Part shown: positions 54,672-62,931 of the stretch, piece by piece
Position numbering within the stretch: the stretch's first letter is position 1
Layout: every line of letters starts with the position of its first letter
Assembly: GCA_036227345.1 (NCBI GenBank)
Contig: CP109468.1
Coordinates: forward strand, 8,060,001 to 8,124,000
Reading direction: 5' to 3'
DNA: 64,000 nucleotides
DNA from: Streptomyces sp. NBC_01463
GTDB taxonomy: Bacteria > Actinomycetota > Actinomycetes > Streptomycetales > Streptomycetaceae
Notes under the pieces: generated by a model
What the model was told of the DNA's origin: nothing
The model's input: the letters and a program-made list of their open reading frames with translations, nothing else
The model's database searches: none
Program-made: the position numbers and the translations under genes

Positions 54672-55541
54672 TCAGCCCTTCATGCCGGAGAAGGCGATGC
54701 CCTGGATGAACTGGCGCTGCATCGCGACGAACACGATGATCACCGGGAGAGTCGCCAGGAGGGAGCCGGCCATCAGTACCGGGTACTCGGTCAGGTGGGC
54801 GCCCTGGAGCGAGGCCAGGCCGGCCGACAACGGCATCTTGGCCGGGTCGGTGTTCACGATCAGCGGCCACATCAGGTCGTTCCAGGACCACAGGAACGTG
54901 AGGATGCCCAGCGCCAGCAGCCCGGGGCGGGCCAGCGGCAGAGCGATGCGCCAGAAGACGGTGAACGGATTGGCACCGTCCAGGCGTGCCGCCTCCTCCA
55001 GCTCCTCCGGCAGCCCCATGAAGAACTGGCGCAGCAGGAAGGTGCCGAAGGCGGAGAACATGCCGGGCACCACGAGGGCCTGCATGGAGTCCAGCCAGCC
55101 GAGGTTCTGCATGATCTGGTACTGCGGGAGCAGGAACAGCTGTCCGGGCACCATCAGCACGGCAAGGAAGGCCAGGAAGATCGCCCCGCGCCCGGGGAAG
55201 CGGATCCGGGCGAAGGCGTAGGCCGCCATCGAGCAGAGCAGCAGCTGGGCCGCGGTGCGCAGCAGCGCCATCACGACGGTGTTGATGAACTGCCGGCCGA
55301 AGGGGATCCCGTCGAAGACCTTGCTGTAGTTCGACCAGTCCCAGTGCGCGGGCAGGATCGTCGGCGGCACCTGCACGGACTCGCCGAAGCTCTTGAAGGA
55401 GGTGAGCAGCTCCCACACCAGGGGGAACACGGTGATGACCGCGCCGAGGGTGAGCAGGACGTGGGCGGGCCACATCCTGCCTTCGCGGCTCGCCCGCCGC
55501 GCCGGCTTACGCGCAGCGTCACGCACAGTCGCCTCACGCAT
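54672..55541 (-). CDS. Carbohydrate ABC transporter permease (MalG type)
   Basis: A 289-residue six-helix permease. The EAA motif, which docks to the ATPase, is EELEEAARLDGANPFTVFWRIALPLARP near residue 190, and the start region (VLLTLGAVITVFPLVWELLTSFK) matches the MalG/LacG family. It is the last gene of the importer operon. Its start overlaps the preceding permease stop by eight bases. Together with the two upstream genes it moves an oligosaccharide inward; the sugar is unknown. Confidence 0.93.
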   Translation of the reverse strand: MREATVRDAARKPARRASREGRMWPAHVLLTLGAVITVFPLVWELLTSFKSFGESVQVPPTILPAHWDWSNYSKVFDGIPFGRQFINTVVMALLRTAAQLLLCSMAAYAFARIRFPGRGAIFLAFLAVLMVPGQLFLLPQYQIMQNLGWLDSMQALVVPGMFSAFGTFLLRQFFMGLPEELEEAARLDGANPFTVFWRIALPLARPGLLALGILTFLWSWNDLMWPLIVNTDPAKMPLSAGLASLQGAHLTEYPVLMAGSLLATLPVIIVFVAMQRQFIQGIAFSGMKG

Positions 55542-56523
55542 AGTGGACCCACCTCTTCTGCAACCGGAACTGGACGGTGGTCAGCGCCATGATCAGGACG
55601 AACAGCACGCAGACGATGGCCGCGCCGTAGCCGCGCTGGTTGTCGAAGAACGCCTTCTGGAAGAAGAGCATCACGACGGTCTGGCCCTCGCCGTAGGCGG
55701 GGTTCTGGAGCGAGTTCGTCGTGTTGGCGCCGATGATCAGGTACACCAGGTCGAAGACCTGCAGGGACTGGATGATCGAGAGCACGGTGGTGAAGAACAG
55801 GGTGGGGCTCAGCAGCGGCAGGGTGACCGAGAAGAACTGCCGCACCCGTCCCGCGCCGTCGAGTGCCGCCGCCTCGTAGTAGTCGCCGGGGATGCTCTGC
55901 AGTCCGGCCAGCAGCAGGATCATGTTGTAGCCGACGGTCATCCACACGCCGACGACCGCCACCGCGAAGCGGATGGTGTGCGGGTCGGACACCCAGTAGG
56001 TGCCGTCGATGCCGATCGACGACAGTGCGTGGTTGAGGATGCCGGCGTCGCCGTTGTAGAGCCAGCGCCAGACCACCGCGACGGCGGCGGGCATCGTGAC
56101 CACCGGCAGGAAGTAGAGCGTGCGGTACACGCCGGTGCCGCGCAGGCCCTTGATGTTGAGCAGCACGGCGAGGGCCATCGACAGCGGGATGCCGAGCAGC
56201 ACCAGCCCGGTGTAGATGCCCGTGTTGCCCAGCGAGTGCCAGAACTCCGGGTCGCCCACCAGCGTGCGGTAGTTGGACAGGCCGATCCAGGTGGTCCCGC
56301 CGAAGGCGCCCCACTCGGTGAAGCTGTAGTACAGCGTCTGCACCACCGGCCACAGGTAGAAGACCGCGAGGCCGAGGCCGGCCGGGGCGATCAGGGCGTA
56401 GCCCCACCACTTGTCCCGGTTCCTGAAGCGGCGCTCGCGCCGGCGCAGCTCCCGCTGGTCCAGGACGTCCGGCCCGGAGCGCTGCGCCGGTACGGCGGAA
56501 CGCGTACGCACATCGAGGCTCAT
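55534..56523 (-). CDS. Carbohydrate ABC transporter permease (MalF type)
   Basis: A 329-residue permease with about six helices (WWGYALIAPAGLGLAVFYLWPVVQTLYYSF at the first). The EAA motif is SIPGDYYEAAALDGAGRVRQFFSVTLPLLSP near residue 210, the MalF/LacF pattern. The ATG at 56523 overlaps the binding-protein stop by one base, and its end overlaps the next permease, so all three are translationally coupled. No ATP-binding subunit gene is present in the operon. Confidence 0.93.
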   Translation of the reverse strand: MSLDVRTRSAVPAQRSGPDVLDQRELRRRERRFRNRDKWWGYALIAPAGLGLAVFYLWPVVQTLYYSFTEWGAFGGTTWIGLSNYRTLVGDPEFWHSLGNTGIYTGLVLLGIPLSMALAVLLNIKGLRGTGVYRTLYFLPVVTMPAAVAVVWRWLYNGDAGILNHALSSIGIDGTYWVSDPHTIRFAVAVVGVWMTVGYNMILLLAGLQSIPGDYYEAAALDGAGRVRQFFSVTLPLLSPTLFFTTVLSIIQSLQVFDLVYLIIGANTTNSLQNPAYGEGQTVVMLFFQKAFFDNQRGYGAAIVCVLFVLIMALTTVQFRLQKRWVHYA

Positions 56524-57854
56524 CAGGACCGGCCCTTCCTCTCCTGGGCGAGCAGCTGGTTCATCGCATCGGTCAGGGAGCCGGTGGCGCCCTTGAGGGT
56601 GGCGTCGCCGCTCCACGCCTTGGCGAGCCACATCTGTTCCTTGTGCTGCCAGGCGGCACTGTTGGCGGAGCCGGGGAAGGGCACCGCGTAGTCGAGCGCG
56701 TCCAGGTGCACCTGGAGGTCGAAGCGCGGCATTCCGGCCGCCCACGGCTTCGCGGTGCCGTTGCGGGCCGGGATGGCGGTGCCGTACTTGCCCTGGAGCA
56801 GTGAGGCCTGTTCCCCGCCGAGGAACCGCACGAACTCCCGGGCCAGCTCGGGCTGCGGGGTCCGGGCGTAGACGACGTTGGCCAGGCCGTGCAGGACGGT
56901 GGCCCGGCGGCGGCCCTTGGGCATCGGCGCGACGTCCACCTTGGCCCGCAGCTCGGGGTCGGCGTAGAACGTCGCCGCGTTGTAGGACGCCTCGTAGGTC
57001 ATGGCCAGCGTTCCTGACTGGAACATCTGGGTGGGGTCCGTGTCGGTCATCTGCTGCAGGGACGGGGCGGCGCGGTAGCGGTGGATCAGGTCGATCCACA
57101 GCTGCAGCCCCTCCCGCGTGCGGTCGTCGGAGTAGCCGGAGTGCTCCTTGTCCTGGGAGATGACCCAGCCGCCGGCCTGGGGTATGGAGTTGTAGTAGTT
57201 CTCCTGTGCGCGGACCGGTGCCCCGACGCCGTAGATCCCGCGCTTGCGGTCGGTGAGACGCTGGGCGGTGGCGATCAGGTCCTGCCAGGTCCAGGAGGCG
57301 TCCGGGTAGTCGGCCTTGGCCCGGTCGAAGATCTCCTTGTTGAACCACAACGCGACCGTGTCGAAGTCCTTGGGGGCGCCGTACTGGGTGCCCTTCCAGC
57401 GGTAGAGGGAGATCAGGTCGGCCGGGAAGTCGGCGGGGCGCAGCACGGCCTCGGACCCCTCGGTCTCCAGCGGGAGAAGCTGCCCGGCATCGGCGTAGAG
57501 GCCGAAGTTGGGCCCGTTCATCCAGAAGACGTCCGGTGCGGCACCGCCGGTGCACGCGGTGCGCAGTTTGGTCCAGTACGTCCCGTTGGGGGTGAGCTGC
57601 ACATCGACGGTGACGCCGGGCCGCGTGCGCTCGAACTCCCGCGCCGCCCGGTTCATGGCCGGCACCTGGTAGACGTCCCAGACGCCGTAGGTGAGATGGC
57701 CGCGCCGGGAGCCGCCCGAGGAGGGTGAGGGCGACGAGGAGGAACTGCAGCCGGACGCGAGCGGGGCCGCCGCGAGCGTCGTGGCGGCAGCCGCCGTGAG
57801 GAGGGAACGTCTGCGCACGCGGAGCCTTCCTGGGGTGGGGGGTCGCAGCCTCAC
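56523..57854 (-). CDS. Sugar-binding lipoprotein of ABC importer
   Basis: A 443-residue extracellular solute-binding protein. The signal sequence RRRSLLTAAAATTLAAAPLASGC ends in a lipobox whose Cys would be lipidated, followed by a Ser-rich tether. The body matches the MalE-like sugar-binding family: FERTRPGVTVDVQLTPNGTYWTKL, DVFWMNGPNFGLYADAGQLLPLE and WFNKEIFDRAKADYPD. The GTG at 57854 is the start. It is the first gene of the three-gene importer. It recognises an unknown sugar and delivers it to the permeases. Confidence 0.9.
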   Translation of the reverse strand: MRLRPPTPGRLRVRRRSLLTAAAATTLAAAPLASGCSSSSSPSPSSGGSRRGHLTYGVWDVYQVPAMNRAAREFERTRPGVTVDVQLTPNGTYWTKLRTACTGGAAPDVFWMNGPNFGLYADAGQLLPLETEGSEAVLRPADFPADLISLYRWKGTQYGAPKDFDTVALWFNKEIFDRAKADYPDASWTWQDLIATAQRLTDRKRGIYGVGAPVRAQENYYNSIPQAGGWVISQDKEHSGYSDDRTREGLQLWIDLIHRYRAAPSLQQMTDTDPTQMFQSGTLAMTYEASYNAATFYADPELRAKVDVAPMPKGRRRATVLHGLANVVYARTPQPELAREFVRFLGGEQASLLQGKYGTAIPARNGTAKPWAAGMPRFDLQVHLDALDYAVPFPGSANSAAWQHKEQMWLAKAWSGDATLKGATGSLTDAMNQLLAQERKGRS

Positions 57855-57880
57855 CGCGCGGGAGAAGCCATGGGACCGAA

Positions 57881-57925
57881 CTGTCCGTTCCGCGGGGGAC
57901 GCTGCCCTAAAAACGGAACGTCCAG
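57881..57925. promoter_or_regulatory. Inverted repeat upstream of the sugar importer operon
   Basis: CTGTCCGTTCCG (57881-57892) and CGGAACGTCCAG (57914-57925) are inverted 12-bp arms with two mismatches and a 21-base spacer containing CCCTAAAAA. Located 27-71 bases upstream of the binding-protein start codon, it could be the site of a sugar-responsive repressor encoded elsewhere. Confidence 0.5.
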
Positions 57926-58265
57926 ACGCTATTTGCTCAAAGTTGTTGGGTCAAGGGTACTTTGAATCATCTTTGCGCATCGCTCGCTCCCCTCTGAGCA
58001 CCTTTCGCGGCATCGGAGCCGTCCACCCAACCCCGTGACGGCCGAATTGGGGTGCGGCGTACGAGGATTGGCGATGCGGCAAAGGCGTCGGTGGAGGGTG
58101 GCGGCACGCGGCTCGCCCGCGTGGGTTCGTACGATCCCGACGGCGACCGCGGGTGCGACGGCCCCGCCTCAAGCGGTGAGCGGCGGAGTCGGCGAAGGGT
58201 GCGACTTTGAGACGAGGTCATGGGCCGCCGCCGCGACGATGTCGTTGAAGACCGCCGGACCCATT
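57926..58265. other. Gene-poor stretch between sugar importer and ArsR
   Basis: About 340 bases. The only small frame of note is on the - strand, 58169-58264, 31 codons beginning MGPAVFNDIVAAAAHD, which abuts the operator and could be a tiny divergent gene; evidence is weak. Nothing else was recognised. Confidence 0.35.
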
Positions 58266-58299
58266 GTTAGCTCTTTAGCTCATGTGCTAAATATCTAAC
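58266..58299. promoter_or_regulatory. 34-bp ArsR operator dyad
   Basis: GTTAG...TTTAGC-N6-GCTAAA...CTAAC is symmetric over 34 bases. Every named arm base matches its partner. It ends directly at the ArsR ATG (58300), so the repressor would cover the start codon and any ribosome binding site, a leaderless-type arrangement. Confidence 0.75.
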
Positions 58300-58632
58300 A
58301 TGGCAGAAGCTCAGGACGAGGCAGGGGCCTTCCGTGCACTCGCTGATCCGACGAGGCGCCAGATCCTTGAGGACCTCAGAGGTGGCGAACTCGCGGCAGG
58401 CGAGATCGCGAGCAGGTTCGCGATCAGCGCGCCGTCCATTTCACGGCATCTCGGCGTGCTCAAGGGAGCGGGACTGGTCACCGAGCGGCGGGACGGCAAC
58501 CGGATCCTCTACACACTGGCCGAGGATCGCCTGGCCACCTCGATCGGCCGGTTTCTCAGCGTCGTCTGCCCCGAGCAGATCGTCCTGCGCCACACCAAAT
58601 GGCGCTCCGGGGCGCAGAGCGAGGGATCATGA
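58300..58632 (+). CDS. ArsR-family transcriptional repressor
   Basis: A 110-residue winged-helix repressor: RALADPTRRQILEDLRGGELAAGEIASRFAISAPSISRHLGVLKGAGLVTERRDGNRILYTL is the full ArsR DNA-binding domain. No Cys/His metal site of the classical ArsR/SmtB kind is visible (a single Cys lies near the end), so it probably senses something other than a metal. The ATG at 58300 directly follows the 34-bp dyad, with no ribosome binding site, so the transcript is probably leaderless. Its stop overlaps the DUF2071 gene start by ATGA. Confidence 0.92.
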   Translation: MAEAQDEAGAFRALADPTRRQILEDLRGGELAAGEIASRFAISAPSISRHLGVLKGAGLVTERRDGNRILYTLAEDRLATSIGRFLSVVCPEQIVLRHTKWRSGAQSEGS

Positions 58633-59375
58633 GGCAGCCGTGCCTGTCCAGCGTCATTGAACGACGGCTTCTGGTGAACTACCGGGTCGCCCCGGACGCC
58701 GCGGCACGCCTGCTTCCCCAGCCGCTGCGTCCGCAACTGGTGCACGGCCATGCGGTCGCAGGGATCTGTCTGCTGCGGCTGGGAAGTGTCCGGCCGGTCT
58801 GGGCCCCCAAGGTATTCGGGCTGCGGAGCGAGAACGCGGCGCATCGGATCGCAGTCGAGTGGGACGGACCGGACGGCGTCGAGACCGGCGTCTACATCCC
58901 GCGTCGCGATACCGCCTCGCGGCTCAACGTCTGGGCCGGAGGCCGCGTCTTCCCCGGCGAGCACGGCGGTGCCGGTTTCGAGGTGCACGAGACACCGGGC
59001 CAGGTGCGTGTCGCCCTCGCGACGTGGGACGGCGACATCCGGGTGGACGTCACCGTCGAGCCGTCCGACGAGCTGCGGGGCAGCGAGCTCTTCGCCGGTC
59101 TCACCGAGGCCTCCCGCTTCTTTCGGTCCGGGGTGAAGGGCTACTCGGCCACGAGGTCCGGCCGCCACCTGGACGGCATGGAGCTGCACACCGACGCCTG
59201 GCACGTGGAAGCCGGCCGGGTTCGCTCCGCCGCGTCGTCCTTCTTCGACGACCCGGACCGCTTCCCGCCAGGGACCGCAACCCTGGACTGCGCTCTGGTC
59301 ATGCGCAACGTGCCGGCCGACTGGCGCCCGCTCCCGGCCATGGCAGCCAACCGAGGCGCTCAACTCGCCAAGTGA
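58629..59375 (+). CDS. DUF2071-family protein
   Basis: A 248-residue protein starting CLSSVIERRLLVNYRVAPDAAARLLPQPLRP, the DUF2071 pattern, with AVAGICLLRLGSVRPV and NAAHRIAVEWDGPDGVETGVYIPR. The beta-rich core resembles acetoacetate-decarboxylase-fold proteins. It overlaps the ArsR gene by four bases and is therefore under the same operator; the pair suggests a small stress or metabolite-responsive unit. The biochemical role of the family is unknown. Confidence 0.82.
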   Translation: MRQPCLSSVIERRLLVNYRVAPDAAARLLPQPLRPQLVHGHAVAGICLLRLGSVRPVWAPKVFGLRSENAAHRIAVEWDGPDGVETGVYIPRRDTASRLNVWAGGRVFPGEHGGAGFEVHETPGQVRVALATWDGDIRVDVTVEPSDELRGSELFAGLTEASRFFRSGVKGYSATRSGRHLDGMELHTDAWHVEAGRVRSAASSFFDDPDRFPPGTATLDCALVMRNVPADWRPLPAMAANRGAQLAK

Positions 59376-59454
59376 AGCGCTCCTTACCGTGTTGGAGGGC
59401 TGCTTCCGGTCCTTCGTACGATCGGGAGACCGAGGGGCCCGTCTTCTGCCTCTC

Positions 59455-59620
59455 CGCCCGGATCACCGCCCGCTTCTGCCCCACGTCCACGAGCTTCTAC
59501 GATCGCGAGCGAGCCGAGGGCAAGAGCCACAGACAGTCGATCCTCGCTCTCGCCCGCCGCCGCCTCGACGACCTGTGGGCCCTCGTCCGCGCCCCTCAGC
59601 ACGATCTCGCTGTGGGCTGA
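59455..59620 (+). pseudogene. IS110-family transposase C-terminal fragment
   Basis: The frame ending at TGA 59618-59620 contains SFYDRERAEGKSHRQSILALARRRLDDLWALVRAP, which is the highly characteristic end of IS110/IS116/IS902 transposases (YDRKRAEGKxHxQALxALARRRxxVLWAxLRD). The serine-like catalytic region and the RuvC-like DEDD domain are absent. It is a scar of an old element inserted after the DUF2071 gene. Confidence 0.7.
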
Positions 59621-59766
59621 GGCCTGTTGCCTGGGGCAGTTGTCGACGGTCGGTGCATTCCCGATACGAGACGTCAGGCAACTCCCCTACGCCTCACGCT
59701 CAGCCGCTGTACGGGCAGGTCGATCGACGGGCTCAGAGCGAACGTCAGTCGGGACGAGCGTCGAGC

Positions 59767-60918
59767 TCAGGTCGATGCGGTGCGCGCGCGAATGCGGTGC
59801 GCGGTCCGCAGTCCCTGCTTGGCGGCGGTTGCCACGAGGCCGCCGAGGGTGGTTCTGGCGAGGTCGTGGGCGGCGAGGCGCTCCAGTGCCGGCAGGGCCC
59901 GGTCGTCGGCGGTGGAGCCGAGAGCGCGGCAGGCCAGTGCTCGGAGGTCCGGGTCGGGATCGGTGGTGAGGGCGATCAGGTCGTCCACCGCAAGCGGGCC
60001 GAAGGCAGCGATCGCCGACGCGAGATGACTCGCCTTCGGGTTCCGGCGTTCCAGCATGGCCTGCCAGAGCGCAGCGAGTGCCCGGGCGCCGCCGATTTGG
60101 CCGAGCGCCAGGGCGGCTCTGCTGCGTACCCAGTCGGTCTCGTCGTTCAGCCGGGCTGTCAGGGCGGGCACGGCGGCATCTTCCGCAAAGAGGCCCAGTG
60201 CCTCGCAGGCACCCTCGCGGACCATCGGATCGGGATGCTCCAGCAGGGCGGTGATCAGCGGAACAGCCCGGCGGAAGCCGAGTTCGGCACAGGCGAGCGC
60301 CGACCACCGCACCCCGCAGTGCCCGGTGTCGGCGAGCGCGCGCAGAAGGCCCGGTTCGAGGCTCGCGTCGCCGAACAGGGCGATCCGGTTGAGCGCCTTG
60401 GTCCAGACGGTGACATCCTGCGTCCGGTGGTCGGAGGCGACTTCGGACAGGGCTGCCCGGGCCTGCGGATGGCCGAGCTCGGCCCACTCCAGCAGGGCGT
60501 CGATCGCCCGCACCCGGATCGTGCGGCTCTCGCTCAACTCGGCTGCGTGGACGGTGACGAGGGATGTCGGCCCGTCCGGTGGGTGGCCGAGTGCGTCTCC
60601 CAGCGGGCCGGTGAGCGGCGGTTCGAGCTGGCCCAACCACAGGGCCAGTGGGCCGATTCGGGTGCCGACGTCCGCGTCGTATCGGCCGTCGCCCCGCAGG
60701 TTCGCGGCCAGCTTGGCGACCGTACGGAACAGCAGCCGTGCGCGGTCCGATGGGGAATCAGCGAGGGCGTCGAGCCGGCCGGACATCGCCGCGGTGACGG
60801 AGGCCGGCGGGCGACCGGTGGCCTCCAGGACCGCCTCCGCCCAGGCGAGTGGCTCGCCCTGACGCTCGTAGAGCTGGCGACCCCACAGGCGGAGGACGGC
60901 GTCACGGTTGTCGGTCAT
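59767..60918 (-). CDS. HEAT-repeat protein
   Basis: A 383-residue all-helical protein built of about nine HEAT units. The consensus D-x-x-V-R-x-x-A-x-x-A-L-G appears as DPMVREGACEALGLFAEDAAVPALTARL and ETDWVRSRAALALGQIGGARAL. Such solenoids bind proteins, or DNA in AlkD-like glycosylases, but no catalytic residue is seen here. The ATG at 60918 (MTDNRDAV) is preferred. It lies between the transposase scrap and the cellulase gene, same strand as the cellulase. Function unknown. Confidence 0.82.
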   Translation of the reverse strand: MTDNRDAVLRLWGRQLYERQGEPLAWAEAVLEATGRPPASVTAAMSGRLDALADSPSDRARLLFRTVAKLAANLRGDGRYDADVGTRIGPLALWLGQLEPPLTGPLGDALGHPPDGPTSLVTVHAAELSESRTIRVRAIDALLEWAELGHPQARAALSEVASDHRTQDVTVWTKALNRIALFGDASLEPGLLRALADTGHCGVRWSALACAELGFRRAVPLITALLEHPDPMVREGACEALGLFAEDAAVPALTARLNDETDWVRSRAALALGQIGGARALAALWQAMLERRNPKASHLASAIAAFGPLAVDDLIALTTDPDPDLRALACRALGSTADDRALPALERLAAHDLARTTLGGLVATAAKQGLRTAHRIRARTAST

Positions 60919-61085
60919 CCCAGGATCGTTCCAGCAGGGAACACCGACAGCCAACATTCCTGGCGGGCGCAAGACGACAGCTGCGGCACCTCGCCGCGTT
61001 GTCGGGCATATTGGGCGCGACACCACAGTTCGGCCGAGGGCGGATGCCGGACGGGGCTCCGGTGCAGCCGGAGCCCCGTACCGGA

Positions 61086-62462
61086 TCAGCTCGTGGGGAA
61101 GTTGTCGGGGGTGCTGATCCGGTTCTTCAGCAGGGTCCCCGATTCGGTCAGTACGCCGCTGCTGCTGTAGTCGCTGCCGTCGCAGGTGCCGGGCTGCAAC
61201 GCCGCGCTGCTCTCGGGGGCGTCGGAATAGGTCCAGTTCGCGTAGCCGATCTTCAGCTGATCGAGCAGGTCCAGCCAGGCCGTGGTGCTCGCCCGGTCCA
61301 TCGCTCCGCCGCCGGTGGCGCTCACCGTGCCGAACTCGGTCACGAACAGCGGAAGTTGAGAGGCTGCCCGGCTCACTGTGCTGCGGTAGGAGTCCTTGTG
61401 GCTTGCGGCGTAGAAGTGGAACGCGTACATGATGTTGGCTGCGTTGACGGGGTTACTGACGATCTCGCTCTCGTTGGAACCGTCCGAGACTCCCAGAGAC
61501 GACCAGCCGCGGGTGCCGACGATGACGACGGCGTCCGGGTCGGCGGCCCGGATCACCGGGATGACCTGTTCGGCGTAGTTCTTGATGGCCGACCAGCTCA
61601 CACCGTTGGGCTCGTTGGCGATCTCGTAGATCACGTTCTTCTTGTCGGCGTTGCGCGCGGCGACGGAAGCGAAGAACGTCTTCGCACGGTCGAGGTTGTA
61701 GTTCGGATCGCCGGGCGTCAGGGTGTGGAAGTCGATCAGCGCGTACATGCCGCGGGCCTCGGCCATGTCGACGAGGCCGTTCACGCGGTTGGTGAAGCCC
61801 GCCGGGTCGGTCTCGTAACCGTCCTCCTGCACGTACATGGCGACGCGCAGCAGATCCGACTTCCAGTCGTTCGCCAACGCGTCCATGGACGCGTTGTTGT
61901 AGCACTGACTGAACCACTGGATGCCGTGCGTGCTCATCCCCCGCAACTGCACGGGGCGGTCGTACTGGTTGCACAGGTGTACTCCGCAGACGTGGACCTG
62001 GCCATTGACGTCCACCGGGGTGCCGTTGCCGCCCGGGTCGGGCGGCGAGGTCTCGTCGACGGAGCCCGTGCAGGAGACGCCGTTGAGCGTGAACGCCGTC
62101 GGTTTCGGGTTGGCGCCCGTGAAGGAACCCACCAGCCCCACGTCGGCCGCCGCGCCGGTGGCCAGCGTGCGGTTCCAGTCGACGCCGACGGCCTTGGCCG
62201 TGGAACCCGACTGCGACCAGGTGGCGTTCCAGCCCTGCACGACCTTCTGTCCGGTGTCCGGCAGGGCGAACGAGAGCGTCCACCCACTGACGGGTTCACC
62301 CAGGTTGGTGATCTTTATGCCGGCCTGGAAGCCGCCCTGCCACTGGCTGGTGACCGTGTAGTCGACCTTGCATCCGGTGGCAGCCACCGCCTGGGGGCCG
62401 AACAGGGCCGTGAGGCCCAGGATCGTCGCGCAGGCCGCCAGTAGGGCCAAGAAGCGTTTCAC
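61086..62462 (-). CDS. Secreted cellulase: CBM2 plus GH5 catalytic domain
   Basis: A 458-residue extracellular enzyme. The signal peptide (VKRFLALLAACATILGLTALF) ends near residue 34. A type-2 cellulose-binding module spans about 36-138 (CKVDYTVTSQWQGGFQAGIKITN, with conserved Trp at WNATWSQSG). A Pro/Gly linker leads to a GH5 barrel: NVIYEIANEPNGV contains the acid/base Glu (about 282) and LPLFVTEFGTV the nucleophile Glu (about 373). The GTG at 62462 has a perfect GAGGAGGA upstream. It degrades cellulose to cello-oligosaccharides and is likely controlled by the CebR-type boxes upstream. Confidence 0.95.
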   Translation of the reverse strand: MKRFLALLAACATILGLTALFGPQAVAATGCKVDYTVTSQWQGGFQAGIKITNLGEPVSGWTLSFALPDTGQKVVQGWNATWSQSGSTAKAVGVDWNRTLATGAAADVGLVGSFTGANPKPTAFTLNGVSCTGSVDETSPPDPGGNGTPVDVNGQVHVCGVHLCNQYDRPVQLRGMSTHGIQWFSQCYNNASMDALANDWKSDLLRVAMYVQEDGYETDPAGFTNRVNGLVDMAEARGMYALIDFHTLTPGDPNYNLDRAKTFFASVAARNADKKNVIYEIANEPNGVSWSAIKNYAEQVIPVIRAADPDAVVIVGTRGWSSLGVSDGSNESEIVSNPVNAANIMYAFHFYAASHKDSYRSTVSRAASQLPLFVTEFGTVSATGGGAMDRASTTAWLDLLDQLKIGYANWTYSDAPESSAALQPGTCDGSDYSSSGVLTESGTLLKNRISTPDNFPTS

Positions 62463-62498
62463 AGCATTCCTCCTCGTACGAAGTGGAAACGACATGAT

Positions 62499-62510
62499 GG
62501 GAGCGCTCCC
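62499..62510. promoter_or_regulatory. CebR-type box proximal to the cellulase
   Basis: ATGGGAGCGCTCCCGA contains the palindrome GGGAGCGCTCCC, the core of the TGGGAGCGCTCCCA operator reported for the cello-oligosaccharide repressor CebR in Streptomyces. It is 37 bases upstream of the cellulase start codon. Confidence 0.85.
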
Positions 62511-62648
62511 GAACGGCAGGGTTCGGTCATGGCCAACCTTGCTGGTGGACGGAAGCGGCCTCGCTTCCCGCCGGGCCGGCCTCGACGCGTGAAGTCGTCC
62601 CGCAGGCCCGGGTGTTCCGCAGTGTGCGTCCGATGGGGCGTACGGTTT

Positions 62649-62660
62649 GGGAGCGCTCCC
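62649..62660. promoter_or_regulatory. CebR-type box distal to the cellulase
   Basis: TTGGGAGCGCTCCCAA (62647-62662) is a perfect 16-bp palindrome around the same core as the proximal box, 150 bases away. Two boxes could allow looping repression. Confidence 0.85.
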
Positions 62661-62931
62661 AATTTGGTGCGCGTGAGACCCGCCGTCAAGCTGTTGGACA
62701 GGATCCGCCACCGTTGTCGTGTGTGCGGTGCGGCGGCGTCCATGGTCGGGGCCGGCGTCCCGGGGCCGCATCCCCCGCCGCGCCGCCCGCGTCCGGACCA
62801 GGAGTCACCCGCGTGCGGTCTCCCGGGCGACCGCGGGTGCCAACTGCCCCTCTATGCGGCCCTGTTCTTCGTGATTGCCCAGGCCCAGGACCTGTCGGGC
62901 CGTAAGATCGGGTACTCCTGGGGGTGGGAAC

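Larger units (their letters stand above)
62463..62931. other. Divergent control region of cellulase and LacI regulator
   Basis: About 470 bases between divergent starts. No coding frame has bias or a ribosome binding site. It holds two GGGAGCGCTCCC boxes, about 150 bases apart, described separately. Promoters for both genes must lie here. Confidence 0.5.
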
